Source of the DNA: a bacterium
GTDB lineage: Bacteria; Oederibacteriota; JAAXVQ01; JAUVAV01
DNA: 64,000 nucleotides
Assembly (NCBI GenBank): GCA_021108215.1
Contig: JAIORK010000049.1
Coordinates: forward strand, 62,001 to 126,000
Direction of reading: 5' to 3'
The position numbers and the translations under genes were made by a program. The notes under the pieces are model-generated. The model was given only the letters and a program-made list of their open reading frames with translations. It did not search any database and had not been told where the DNA came from. Position 1 is the first letter of the stretch. Each line of letters starts with the position of its first letter. Shown here one piece after another: positions 50,811 through 59,444 of this stretch.

Positions 50811-51962
50811 CTAGTTTAGATTAGAGAGCGCAAGTAGTGCCTCTTGACGAATCATCCGGTCTTCACTTCGGCTGAGCGCTTGAAGTTCGAAACGAACGGA
50901 TACATCTCCGATATCCCCGAGTGCTTTAATCGCCGTGATACAAATATCCTTATCCCGGTCATGGGTGGCTTTTATCAAGGCGTCCAGAACGGCCTTTGAA
51001 TCAAAAAAGGCCAATTCATCGCAAGCCAAACGGCGAATTTCAGAATCATGATTTTGTGTCGCCAGGATTAAGGCTGCTTCCGCCCGACTGCCTTTGACCC
51101 TCCCCAAGGCAATAACCGCTTCCCGGCGAACACGCTGATTTTTATCCTTAAGCTGTTTTTTAAGCAACCCGGCTGAGGGTCTGTGCTTCATGCGCCCGAT
51201 GACTTTCACCGCTTCCTGACGAACACCCGGGTCGGAATCAAGCAGACATTTTTGGATTGCCGGCATAATTTTTTCAGGGCGAATATACCCTAAAGCTGTT
51301 AACGCGCCAATCCTTTTATATTTGTAAGGATCCCGCAAGGCTTTTTTAAGCGCGGGTACCGCCGGTTTTCCAATCATCGATAACCGCTCAATTGCCGCCT
51401 GACGGCGATGGTGTTCACCGGCCAATTCCCGGATAAGCTTTTTTATCTTCTGTTTTTGCGAATCACGCTCTGCCGTCGGCGTGAAATGCGGAATCAGTTG
51501 GTTGATAAGACTCTTTTTTTCTTCCTCTGTGACCGGGATATCACCTTTGCCACTCTGTTTTCCTTTACGAAAATAGCGTTCATAAAATTCATTGTGCTTA
51601 TCATCGGTTTGCGTTCTCTGATAAGGGGTTGGTGCAACAGTAACTTGAAGAACCGGGGTTCTTTTGGGCACTTTACCGGACTGGGCTTGCGTGGCATTTT
51701 CCCATCGATCCGGATTTTCCAATTCATAGGCAGTGCGCCCCTTTTGCGTACGGGCTTCACCCTCCCCGACCCAAAGACTTATACAGGTAATCAATCCGAA
51801 TATCATGATCGCAGCGTGATAAAAATCCACGGGCTTACGCCCGTGGTATTTTTGTCGGGAGATGTTCGCCTTCGGCGATATTTTTACTCGCTTCATCAAT
51901 GGACTTACGTCCATCGTGTTCGCGCTAGCACGATAATTCCTATTATTTATTTTAAAAAACAT
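50811..51962 (-). CDS. HEAT-repeat protein with membrane/signal segment and a translated palindromic element at its N-terminus
   Basis: A 383-residue frame. Residues about 14-48 come from a multi-hairpin repeat (51827-51933). A hydrophobic stretch follows (IMIFGLITCISLWVGEG), which would be a normal signal peptide if the protein began at ATG 51804-51806. The start at 51962 has AGGGAA at suitable spacing, so the element may have inserted in frame into the n-region. The C-terminal 200 residues form about six HEAT repeats (VPALKKALRDPYKYKRIGAL, RVRREAVIALGRVKG, DKDICITAIKALGDIG). Such scaffolds bind other proteins; the partner is unknown. Confidence 0.82.
   Translation of the reverse strand: MFFKINNRNYRASANTMDVSPLMKRVKISPKANISRQKYHGRKPVDFYHAAIMIFGLITCISLWVGEGEARTQKGRTAYELENPDRWENATQAQSGKVPKRTPVLQVTVAPTPYQRTQTDDKHNEFYERYFRKGKQSGKGDIPVTEEEKKSLINQLIPHFTPTAERDSQKQKIKKLIRELAGEHHRRQAAIERLSMIGKPAVPALKKALRDPYKYKRIGALTALGYIRPEKIMPAIQKCLLDSDPGVRQEAVKVIGRMKHRPSAGLLKKQLKDKNQRVRREAVIALGRVKGSRAEAALILATQNHDSEIRRLACDELAFFDSKAVLDALIKATHDRDKDICITAIKALGDIGDVSVRFELQALSRSEDRMIRQEALLALSNLN
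51827..51933 (-). repeat. Multi-hairpin REP-like element inside the start of the HEAT-repeat gene
   Basis: Four short palindromes follow each other: CCACGGGCTTACGCCCGTGG (51827-51846), TCGCCTTCGGCGA (51866-51878), ATGGACTTACGTCCAT (51899-51914) and a CGTG/CACG stem just after. The GCTTACGC and ACTTACGT loops are alike. Clustered hairpins of this kind are typical of dispersed intergenic repeats rather than of coding sequence. Confidence 0.75.
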
Positions 51963-51979
51963 GGCATTCCCTAATTCGC

Positions 51980-52261
51980 TTATTCGGTTTCTTCCGCTTT
52001 TACCGGCTCACGCGGGAGTTCGGGACTGAGAAACCAGGCATGGACCCAACCGGTGGCCGCACCAACCAAAGCGCCAATCACCCCGGCATAAAAAAGCACA
52101 ACGCTCATCGCCGTGATTGACGGAAGATTTTCAGGTGCCTCGGATGTTGCAGCATGCGTGTTAACCGGACGCAAACAGCACAAACAGATAAGCAAAACAG
52201 CAAGCACCAGTACCCGTGATCGTTTTTTTTTCTGAATACCCAAAGCATGCAATAGTGACAC
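51980..52261 (-). CDS. Small two-segment membrane protein
   Basis: Starting at GTG 52259-52261, preceded by AAGGAGG, the protein has 93 residues. It has a first hydrophobic stretch (VLVLAVLLICLCCL, probably a signal sequence, followed by HAAT) and a second (AMSVVLFYAGVIGALVGAATG). An in-frame ATG at 52288 overlaps the malQ stop but lacks a comparable ribosome binding site. Function unknown. It lies between malQ and the HEAT-repeat gene. Confidence 0.65.
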   Translation of the reverse strand: MSLLHALGIQKKKRSRVLVLAVLLICLCCLRPVNTHAATSEAPENLPSITAMSVVLFYAGVIGALVGAATGWVHAWFLSPELPREPVKAEETE

Positions 52262-52284
52262 AGCGTTTTCCTCCTTGCAGCTCC

Positions 52285-54108
52285 TCATCCTCTGCTGCTT
52301 TTTCCAACTAAACCCTTTATCACCTTATTTTCATCAAGTTGCAACAATTTTTCCAGGGAAATCGGAAGCGTCACACTCCAATTTTCATTTCCAACCGTAC
52401 CCGGTCGATTAATCCGAAAATCCGAGGAATCCTTGCCGTCGAAAATATCCGTCAGTGTAAGCCAATCCTGCAATAATTGTATACTAAAAATAGACACCGC
52501 AGCATTGGCTTTGGCAATGGTTTTTTCAGCAAATTGGCGACTCACTCCAGCCGCCGGCTCACCCTCCATACCAATATGCTGCCAGAATTTTTTCTTTTCC
52601 GTCGCTGTTTCATTGAACATTCCAATAAAATCCTGAATCTGTTCCCGGGGCTTACCCATTATTGCGATAAATTGTTCCAACCCCCGCATCTCTTCTTTCC
52701 AAAAAATCCGCCCTTCTTTGGTGCGGGTCAAATCAAATAGTTGTGGAATAATATGATCCGCATCCACCCCCCGGTCTTGACATTTATAACGAAATCCCTT
52801 CTCGTCAACACTGCCGGCCTCGGATTCCCACCAGCCTTTTAAATCCACCATATCATGCGTGGAGATGACCGCAATTGCATTGACCCGATAGTCCTGATCT
52901 TCTTTGTACGCATCACCCTTGCCCCACCAACGTTGCCAACGCTGCACATCCATGCCAACAAGTCCATATTCACGCAGTGTGCGATAAGAACAATCCGGCA
53001 CAGTCCCGAGGTCCTCGGCACAGGGAAGCATCGCTGTATTTTTCAGCATAACATCCAATAGTTTCTTGCCATGCGCTTCCCAAAGCGCTTCGCTTGCCGG
53101 ATCAAATGCACCGTGGTGAATCGCCGGATCAATCGTCCATATTCTAAAAATACCCACAAAATGATCAATACGATAAAGTTGGTAAAAATATTCGGCATAC
53201 TGGAGTTTTTGCACCAAATAATCATAGTGATTCTCCGAAATTTCCTCCCACTGATATGGCGGCATGCCCCAATTTTGACCATCGGCAAAATACATATCAG
53301 GCGGAGCCCCGGCACTTAAGTGCAGTTTAAAATAGCTTTGATTGGCCCACACATCCGCACTGTCCCGCGAGACAAGAAACGGTAAATCTCCCATCAAGAG
53401 AACATCTTTTGAATCTGCATAGTTTTTTATTGCTTTCATCTGCAAAAACAACTGCCATTGCAACCACTGATAAAAATCCAGCTGTTTTTTACCATCCGAA
53501 TCCACCATGTCTATCTGAGCAGCATCGTACGTACGTCTGGACTCGGGCCACTCCCACCAGGCCTTTTCCTGATGACATCCCTTATAATATGTAAAAAGCG
53601 CATAGGGTTCCAACCACGCCTGATTTTTCTCTTTGTACGTGATAAAATCAGCTGCCGGATTTTGGGTATACGCTTTATAAATTTCATACAGCAAGGCTAT
53701 CTTTTCACCCTTAACAGCGTAGTTGACACGGGGTAAACCTGCTGGAAAATTTTTTGTCAAATTATCCAATTTATCCTGAAACAGGTCGAGTTGAACATCC
53801 GACAAGGATGGAAGGTTCAAATACATGGGATCAAGTGCAAACATACTGCGCGCGTCATAGGGTGTAAAATTATATCCAGTATCATTTATGGGCAGCAATT
53901 GGATAATTGAAATATCCGTTTTCCGGCACCAATCAACCAACAATTTCAAGTCCGGGAATTCCCCAATTCCCAAACTATTATTAGAATAGAGGGAAAAAAG
54001 CGGGACTGCCACCCCGGCCCGTCTTTTCAAGCCTATTTTTTTCCAATGGTCTTTCGAGGGTGTTTCCAGCATCCATTGGTAAGTATCCTGATCAAGTGAA
54101 TTTGACAT
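52285..54108 (-). CDS. malQ: 4-alpha-glucanotransferase (amylomaltase, GH77)
   Basis: Starting at ATG 54106-54108, preceded by AAAAGGAGTTCTT, the protein has 607 residues. The GH77 catalytic residues are all visible: the nucleophile Asp in YRIDHFVGIFRIW, the acid/base Glu in PCAEDLGTVP and the transition-state Asp in VISTHDMVD. The N-terminus carries GVAVPLFSLYSNNSLGIGEF and QLLPINDTGYNFTPYD. MalQ shuffles glucosyl units between maltodextrins and, with a glucan phosphorylase, feeds glucose-1-phosphate. A longer in-frame start at 54237 has a random-looking extension and no ribosome binding site. Confidence 0.95.
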   Translation of the reverse strand: MSNSLDQDTYQWMLETPSKDHWKKIGLKRRAGVAVPLFSLYSNNSLGIGEFPDLKLLVDWCRKTDISIIQLLPINDTGYNFTPYDARSMFALDPMYLNLPSLSDVQLDLFQDKLDNLTKNFPAGLPRVNYAVKGEKIALLYEIYKAYTQNPAADFITYKEKNQAWLEPYALFTYYKGCHQEKAWWEWPESRRTYDAAQIDMVDSDGKKQLDFYQWLQWQLFLQMKAIKNYADSKDVLLMGDLPFLVSRDSADVWANQSYFKLHLSAGAPPDMYFADGQNWGMPPYQWEEISENHYDYLVQKLQYAEYFYQLYRIDHFVGIFRIWTIDPAIHHGAFDPASEALWEAHGKKLLDVMLKNTAMLPCAEDLGTVPDCSYRTLREYGLVGMDVQRWQRWWGKGDAYKEDQDYRVNAIAVISTHDMVDLKGWWESEAGSVDEKGFRYKCQDRGVDADHIIPQLFDLTRTKEGRIFWKEEMRGLEQFIAIMGKPREQIQDFIGMFNETATEKKKFWQHIGMEGEPAAGVSRQFAEKTIAKANAAVSIFSIQLLQDWLTLTDIFDGKDSSDFRINRPGTVGNENWSVTLPISLEKLLQLDENKVIKGLVGKSSRG

Positions 54109-54348
54109 AAGAACTCCTTTTAATAATTTGCATCCATGATGACTGGATATTATACATAATCTTACTTCAAAAAAGAGAGAAAAAATCATCCGATCGAATG
54201 CTTTTTTCTTCATGCAAAACTTTAAGCCTGTCGCCAATCACGCTTTAAAAACCGATCTTTTAAACGTTTTCTAGAATCTACTTTAACTTCTTGACATCCC
54301 CAGGGTTCTGTGAAAAAATTGCCGGAAATTAATGCGGAGGAATTGTTT

Positions 54349-56772
54349 GTGAAGATTTCATTGTCCTGGCTCTCGGAATTTGTTTCCATAAAAGACATCA
54401 CACCAACAGAACTTGCACACCGTCTTACTATGAGTGGTTTGGAAGTTTCAGGTATTGACGATCAGTCACAGGGATTTGAAAATGTCGTTATTGGCAAACT
54501 TATTAGTATTGCACCCCATCCCAATGCGGACAAACTAAGCCTGACTGAAGTCGAAACAGCAAACGGTATTTTTCGTATTGTCTGCGGTGCGAAAAACATC
54601 TCTCCGGGCATCATCGTACCGGTTGCGCTGGTGGGTGCCGAGCTGCCAAACGGGCTCATCATTAAACAAGCTAAAATCCGGGGCGAAGAATCCAATGGCA
54701 TGATCTGCTCCGAATCTGAATTAGGCTTGGCGGAATCAAGCGAAGGCATCATGCATCTTCCGGCCGAGACTCCCCTGGATGCCTCCATCACTGAATTACT
54801 CAAGAGCAATGACACTGTCCTGGATATCGAGGTCACCCCGAATCGTTCAGACTGTCTCTCGCATTTTGGAATTGCCCGGCATCTTTCCGCGATTTTAGAC
54901 CGGCCTTTGCGCCTGCCGCCGATCTCACTGTGTGAAAACAATACATATGCCAGTTCAACCATGAAAGTTACGGTCGAATCCAACTCCGGCTGTTATCGCT
55001 ATTGTGCCAGAATTATTACCGACGTGACCGTAGCGCCTTCGCCTTTATGGATGCAGCGGCGTTTAGAAAACGTCGGAATTCGTCCGGTCAACAATATCGT
55101 GGATGTTACCAACTATTTGTTGATGGAGCTCGGGCATCCTCTGCATGCTTTTGATTTGGAAAAAATTTCCGGAAATACAATCATCCCCCGCAAAGCCCGT
55201 GCACATGAAAAAATAAAAACATTGGACGGGGTTGTTCGTGAATTGTTGACGGATGATCTCGTGATTGCGGACGCCAAGCAGCCGATCGCTCTGGCCGGTG
55301 TGATGGGAGGACAAGAGACCGAAGTTACCCAACAGACCCATCAGATACTCCTGGAGTCAGCCTGGTTCGACAGCAGTATTGTGCGGAAAATGAGCCGCCG
55401 TACCGGATGTGTCTCTGAGTCATCGTATCGCTTTGAGCGCGGTACAGACCCTGAAAACGGCCTCTTGCTGGCCATTGACCGTGCCGCCCAGCTCATTGCG
55501 GAATTTTCCGGCGGTCATTTGCAAAAAGGGATCGTTGATGATTACCCCGCGAAAATAAAAATTCGTACCGTACCGTTGACCCTTGCCCGTGTCTCAAAAG
55601 TGCTGGGAATGCAGATCGAAAGCAAGCAGGCTATCAGCGCACTTTCCCGCCTCGGTTTTTTAACCGAACCGGGTCAGGTTCCCGGAACGTATACCATACG
55701 CATTCCCAGTTTTCGGCATGATGTAACCATTGAAGAAGACCTCATTGAAGAAATTGCGGAAGTCATCGGCTATGATAAAATCCCTGTTTCCAACCCCTGT
55801 ATGCCGCTTAAATGTTCTGTGCCTGATCCTAAACGTGATTTTTTACAAACCTGCCGCGATTTGGCGGTGACCGCCGGATTAACCGAGACGGTCCAGTACA
55901 GTTTTCATTCACCCTCACATTTTGACTGGCTGCGGTTACCGGATAATCATCCGTGGCGTAAAACCGTCACTTTAAAAAATCCCATCAGCGAGGCGCGGTC
56001 ACGTATGCGTCCTGCACTTCTTCCCGGCCTGATTGAAACGGTTTGTCATAATCAGCGTAGAGGCCAAGAACGAATTTTCCTATTTGAAACCGGCGCGGTA
56101 TTTATTCCCAATGACAATGGCCCTTTGCCGCACGAGCCTAAACATCTGGCTGTGGCAATGACCGGTCCGCGCCACCCCATGCACTGGCAATTGGGTAAAA
56201 AACGCATTCCAGCTGATTTTTATGATCTCAAAGGCATCTTGGAATCACTTTTCACTCAACTATATATGAAGGCCAAGCTCCGTTTGCGTGCCGAAAAGCT
56301 TCCCTTTTTACACCCCATGATCAGTTTTACACTGCATGCTCCAGACGGCAATCAGTTAGGCTGGGCCGGCGCGTTGCATCCTGAAGCACAGAAACACTAT
56401 AAGCTTAAAGATACGTTGTTCATTGCGGAGTTGGATCTCGAGGCCCTCTTCCCCTGGTGGAATAAAAAACCATCTTTGCAGCGTCATTCCCGATTTCCGG
56501 TTGTAAAGCGGGATATTGCACTTGCTGTTTCTGATTCCACACAAGCAGGCGACGTGATCAAAGCTATTTATAATGTCGGGCGTGATCTTGTACGTGACGT
56601 TGTCCCTTTTGATCTCTATACCGGTGAAGGCCTTCCCGAAGGAAGCAAAAGCCTGGCTTTTTCTCTCACTATGCAATCATTTGAAAAAACCCTGCAAGAT
56701 GAGGAAGTCAATCAAAAACAGTCCGAGATTGTTGCCCACCTGCAAAAAAAATTCAAAGCGCAGCAACGATAA
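54349..56772 (+). CDS. pheT: Phenylalanine--tRNA ligase beta subunit
   Basis: The best start is GTG 54349, preceded by GCGGAGG, giving 807 residues beginning MKISLSWLSEFVSI as in other PheT proteins; a GTG at 54310 would add 13 residues. The N-terminal tRNA-binding domain has GKLISIAPHPNADKLSLTEV and CGAKNI. The B3/B4 editing domain, the B5 domain (RIPSFRHDVTIEEDLIEEIA) and the C-terminal FDX-ACB anticodon-binding domain (SRFPVVKRDIALAV) follow in order. The catalytic alpha subunit pheS is not adjacent in this window, which is unusual. A ZapB-like gene follows 18 bases later. Confidence 0.95.
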   Translation: MKISLSWLSEFVSIKDITPTELAHRLTMSGLEVSGIDDQSQGFENVVIGKLISIAPHPNADKLSLTEVETANGIFRIVCGAKNISPGIIVPVALVGAELPNGLIIKQAKIRGEESNGMICSESELGLAESSEGIMHLPAETPLDASITELLKSNDTVLDIEVTPNRSDCLSHFGIARHLSAILDRPLRLPPISLCENNTYASSTMKVTVESNSGCYRYCARIITDVTVAPSPLWMQRRLENVGIRPVNNIVDVTNYLLMELGHPLHAFDLEKISGNTIIPRKARAHEKIKTLDGVVRELLTDDLVIADAKQPIALAGVMGGQETEVTQQTHQILLESAWFDSSIVRKMSRRTGCVSESSYRFERGTDPENGLLLAIDRAAQLIAEFSGGHLQKGIVDDYPAKIKIRTVPLTLARVSKVLGMQIESKQAISALSRLGFLTEPGQVPGTYTIRIPSFRHDVTIEEDLIEEIAEVIGYDKIPVSNPCMPLKCSVPDPKRDFLQTCRDLAVTAGLTETVQYSFHSPSHFDWLRLPDNHPWRKTVTLKNPISEARSRMRPALLPGLIETVCHNQRRGQERIFLFETGAVFIPNDNGPLPHEPKHLAVAMTGPRHPMHWQLGKKRIPADFYDLKGILESLFTQLYMKAKLRLRAEKLPFLHPMISFTLHAPDGNQLGWAGALHPEAQKHYKLKDTLFIAELDLEALFPWWNKKPSLQRHSRFPVVKRDIALAVSDSTQAGDVIKAIYNVGRDLVRDVVPFDLYTGEGLPEGSKSLAFSLTMQSFEKTLQDEEVNQKQSEIVAHLQKKFKAQQR

Positions 56773-56790
56773 TGCCGGAGGAATGTTAGC

Positions 56791-57075
56791 ATGTCGACTC
56801 ATGAATGGACACAATTGGTCCAGCGCGTTGATGGTCTTATCAACGAATTAAAAAAAGCCCGAAACGAGGCCGCTCAGTGGCGGACCCGAGCCATTGAATT
56901 GGAACGTCTCAAAGATCACAGCAACCACGACACCACGCTGCATGCCCAGGCCAAAGACCGGGAACTGGAAAAATACCGCAAAGAAAGAAAGAAAATGCTT
57001 GCCATGGTGAGCAAACTGATAGCAGAATTAGATGCGGCACAAAATTCAATTTCGGAGCAGGAAGCCAATGGCTGA
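56791..57075 (+). CDS. ZapB-like coiled-coil protein
   Basis: A 94-residue, highly charged, almost entirely helical protein (LVQRVDGLINELKKARNEAA, RTRAIELERLKDH, RELEKYRKERKKMLAMVSKL), consistent with a coiled coil. It starts after GGAGGAATGTTAGC and overlaps the zapA start by eight bases. Its size, coiled-coil nature and pairing with zapA suggest a division-associated ZapB-type protein, but sequence evidence beyond that is thin. Confidence 0.7.
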   Translation: MSTHEWTQLVQRVDGLINELKKARNEAAQWRTRAIELERLKDHSNHDTTLHAQAKDRELEKYRKERKKMLAMVSKLIAELDAAQNSISEQEANG

Positions 57076-57409
57076 GGAACGCAAAGCAATTAAAGTCAAT
57101 ATTTTTGGGAGCGAGTACTCGATTCGGGGCGAAGCTGACGAATCCTATATACAATCCCTGGCTGCTTATCTCGATGAACGCATGAAGGAAATCGCCCAAA
57201 GCACACATTTAACCAGTCCGCTTAAAATCAGCATTCTGGCCGGCATCAATCTGGCTGATGAGATTTTCCGGTTGCGCGAACATTCACAGGGTGTTGGCGG
57301 CAAAACCAGCCGTGCGTTGGCTGACGAGTCTCATTTGGCAAAATCAATCGCACCGGAAGCCATTGCCGCCCTGGCACGACACATCCAGTCCGCATTGGAG
57401 CAGGAATAG
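57068..57409 (+). CDS. zapA: Cell division protein ZapA
   Basis: Starting at ATG 57068 the protein has 113 residues, with GGAGCAGGAAG upstream. The core is the ZapA pattern: VNIFGSEYSIRGEADESYIQ, SLAAYLDERMKEIAQ, LKISILAGINLADEIFRL. ZapA bundles FtsZ filaments at the septum. A longer in-frame ATG at 57032 would overlap the upstream gene more deeply. It closes the pheT-ZapB-ZapA operon. Confidence 0.9.
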   Translation: MAEERKAIKVNIFGSEYSIRGEADESYIQSLAAYLDERMKEIAQSTHLTSPLKISILAGINLADEIFRLREHSQGVGGKTSRALADESHLAKSIAPEAIAALARHIQSALEQE

Positions 57410-57946
57410 TCCTTCCCCATCCCGACACGATTCCAAATTTAATGACCCGCCGGTATTTATATCTTTTTTTAAATTTGGTGACCAACCAGATCCGGTTTGT
57501 CTGTTTGCCCGGAGTGTAGACGTGCAGGATGTTTGATTTTGCTGTGCACGATGCGCGACCCATTTTCACTGTTTTTTTTAGTGTGTGTACTTTGGCTGTC
57601 AACCTTTGTCGTGCCGGATATTTTGGTCAATTTGGCAAAATGCCGCACAACACCAACAGCCAGCACTGTCGGCAATACAAAACTTCCGGGCATAAACAGA
57701 ATAACCGCTAAACTCATTTTAAATATTTTTTTCAAAATAATGATTACCTTTCTTTCGCGACCTGCCGGCACTTCCATGCATAAACACCCATAGGCTTAAA
57801 TACATGCTATATAATTTATCCGCCCATACTTAACATCCCGACCGGATATACCAGTAACGGGATTTTCCTGTTTGTCTAAAGTCCCACTGGAAAAAAACCA
57901 GCAAAACCAATACCAGCTAAATTACAGAAGCGCACTGTTTTCTATT

Positions 57947-58106
57947 CACCCGGAGTTCTGATTTTCAAAGAAAAACCGAAACTGTATCCGCACGCCAGAG
58001 CCGGATTTGACGATACTGCTCCCTGCTGTTCACCTAAACTCGCGGTGCGTCCTGCATCCGGCATTCGCCGGACAATTTTTTTCTTTAAAAACCAGAACTC
58101 CGGGCG
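57947..58106 (-). repeat. ERIC-like long palindromic element, copy 3, with inserted hairpin
   Basis: Arms pair with three mismatches, all of which are G-U on the minus strand; the outer arm on that strand is CGCCCGGAGTTCTGGTTT. The core shares TCGTCAAATCCGGCTCT and GGATACAGT with copy 2. A 28-base extra piece with a perfect 6-bp stem (TCCGGC/GCCGGA around ATTC) lies between one arm and the core. Confidence 0.85.
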
Positions 58107-58150
58107 AGCCGGTTAGCTGCTATTTAATTAGTCGATCCTGCAAACAAAAC

Positions 58151-58306
58151 AGACCTGTGGGTATTGTTGAACGAATATGCTGCAGGGGTATGGCCTGATA
58201 GACTTATTTAGCGGCTAGCAGTTCATTATAGGCGGTTATTTCCATGTCCCCGTAATATCAAAAAGGCCCCTTTGCAGCATATTCGTTCAACAATGCGCAC
58301 AGGTCT
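58151..58306. repeat. Large inverted repeat
   Basis: Arms of 38 and 40 bases pair with few mismatches around a 78-base centre; the shared inner part is TTGTTGAACGAATATGCTGC. Further partial pairing continues inward (CCTGATA with TATCA). It is unrelated to the ERIC-like and 28-bp families. Confidence 0.75.
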
Positions 58307-58315
58307 CCACCGATA

Positions 58316-58343
58316 GTAGGGAATGGTCGCGACCATTCCCTAC
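58316..58343. repeat. 28-bp palindrome, copy 4 (compensated variant)
   Basis: A perfect palindrome with half-site GTAGGGAATGGTCG, which differs from copies 1 and 3 at two positions on each side, with both halves changed so that symmetry is kept. Confidence 0.85.
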
Positions 58344-58505
58344 TCAAACGATTAATCGCTAAAAAAGTGGTCAACGAGGGCGAGGTATCACCGTATCATC
58401 CGAATCCCGGCAGCGTACTTGCTCAATCGTTTGCCCAGGCTTCATCGGGAAATGAATTCCAATTTGACTTTTTCAGGATCGGCGATTTAATTAAACAAAA
58501 ATATA

Positions 58506-59444
58506 TTAAGAACAAAAGAAATGTCGTTCAATTGCTTGAGGTGGGGTTGCCGGATCAATCCAGTGCATTCTTTTTTCAGCTTTGAACCATGTCAACTGGC
58601 GTTTAATATACCGGCGGGTGTCACGTTTGATGAATTCCACCGCCTTTTCGTAGGTGTATTCCCCCAAGATATGTTTTATTAAATGCGAATATCCCAATGC
58701 CTGCATGGCCGGTGTTTCAGGCGAGATCCCTTTTCCCAACAATTGCCGGACCTCATCCAACCATCCTAAGTCCAACCAACGCTCAATTCGCTGTTCAGCC
58801 CGCTGGTACAGCATATCACGCGGGACATCCATTCCCAGCCAAAGTGCGGATTTGTTTTCAGTTGTAGTTGCTTGTTGCTTGATTTTTGATGCCGGCAACC
58901 CTGAAAGATGCTGGATTTCCAAAGCACGAATCACGCGCAATTGGTCCGAAGGATGAAGCCGGATGGCTGATTCCGGATCAACTTTAACCAGCATGGCATA
59001 TAAATAAGCATTCCCTTCATTTTTCGCCGTTTGTTTCATTTTTTTTCGAAAGGTCGCGTCCGCCGGCGGCAAAGATGCCAACCCATCAATCAGCGCGCGT
59101 ATCCACAAACCAGTGCCGCCGACCACTAAACAAATTTTTCCGGAAACATGAATGGTGTGCATTATTTTTTCCGCCGCATTGGAAAATTGGTCGGCGGTCA
59201 TGATTTTTTCAGGTTCTATCCTGGATACCATATAATGTTTAACCGCTGACAATTGTTCACCACTGGGTTTTCCGGTCCCGATATCCAGCTGTCGATAAAT
59301 TTGGCGGGAATCAGCGGAAATAACTTCACTTTCCAGATGCTTACTCAATTGAATTGCAAAATCAGTCTTTCCGGAAGCTGTGGGACCGGCGATCACAATA
59401 ATCCTGGGATTACTTTTTCCGGACCCCGGCAACTGCACTGCCAT
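58506..59444 (-). CDS. miaA: tRNA dimethylallyltransferase
   Basis: A 312-residue protein of the normal MiaA length. The P-loop is IAGPTASGKTDFAIQLSKHL (about residues 18-37). EVISADSRQIYRQLDIGTGKP is the substrate-binding loop; LVVGGTGLWIRALIDGL follows; the C-terminus has RDTRRYIKRQLTWFKAEK. MiaA adds an isopentenyl group to A37 of UNN-reading tRNAs. Its start overlaps the mutL stop by one base, so it is translationally coupled to mutL, a pairing common in bacteria. Confidence 0.97.
   Translation of the reverse strand: MAVQLPGSGKSNPRIIVIAGPTASGKTDFAIQLSKHLESEVISADSRQIYRQLDIGTGKPSGEQLSAVKHYMVSRIEPEKIMTADQFSNAAEKIMHTIHVSGKICLVVGGTGLWIRALIDGLASLPPADATFRKKMKQTAKNEGNAYLYAMLVKVDPESAIRLHPSDQLRVIRALEIQHLSGLPASKIKQQATTTENKSALWLGMDVPRDMLYQRAEQRIERWLDLGWLDEVRQLLGKGISPETPAMQALGYSHLIKHILGEYTYEKAVEFIKRDTRRYIKRQLTWFKAEKRMHWIDPATPPQAIERHFFCS

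Larger units (their letters stand above)
57410..58505. other. Long intergenic region packed with palindromic repeats
   Basis: The 1096 bases hold, in order, an AT-rich hairpin (arms 57433-57442 and 57469-57478, possibly the zapA terminator), ERIC-like copy 3, a large inverted repeat (58151-58306) and a 28-bp palindrome. A weak small-protein candidate lies on the minus strand at 57469-57717 (MSLAVILFMPGSFVLPTVLA followed by a Lys/Ser-rich tail); its start and expression are doubtful. No RNA gene was recognised. Confidence 0.6.

Noticed and set aside
57469-57717. Small minus-strand membrane-protein candidate after zapA
   Set aside because: It has a hydrophobic start but weak ribosome binding and overlaps a hairpin; not enough to call a gene.
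57410-58505. tRNA or other structured housekeeping RNA in the long gap
   Set aside because: No T-loop or other diagnostic motif was found; the visible structure belongs to palindromic repeats.
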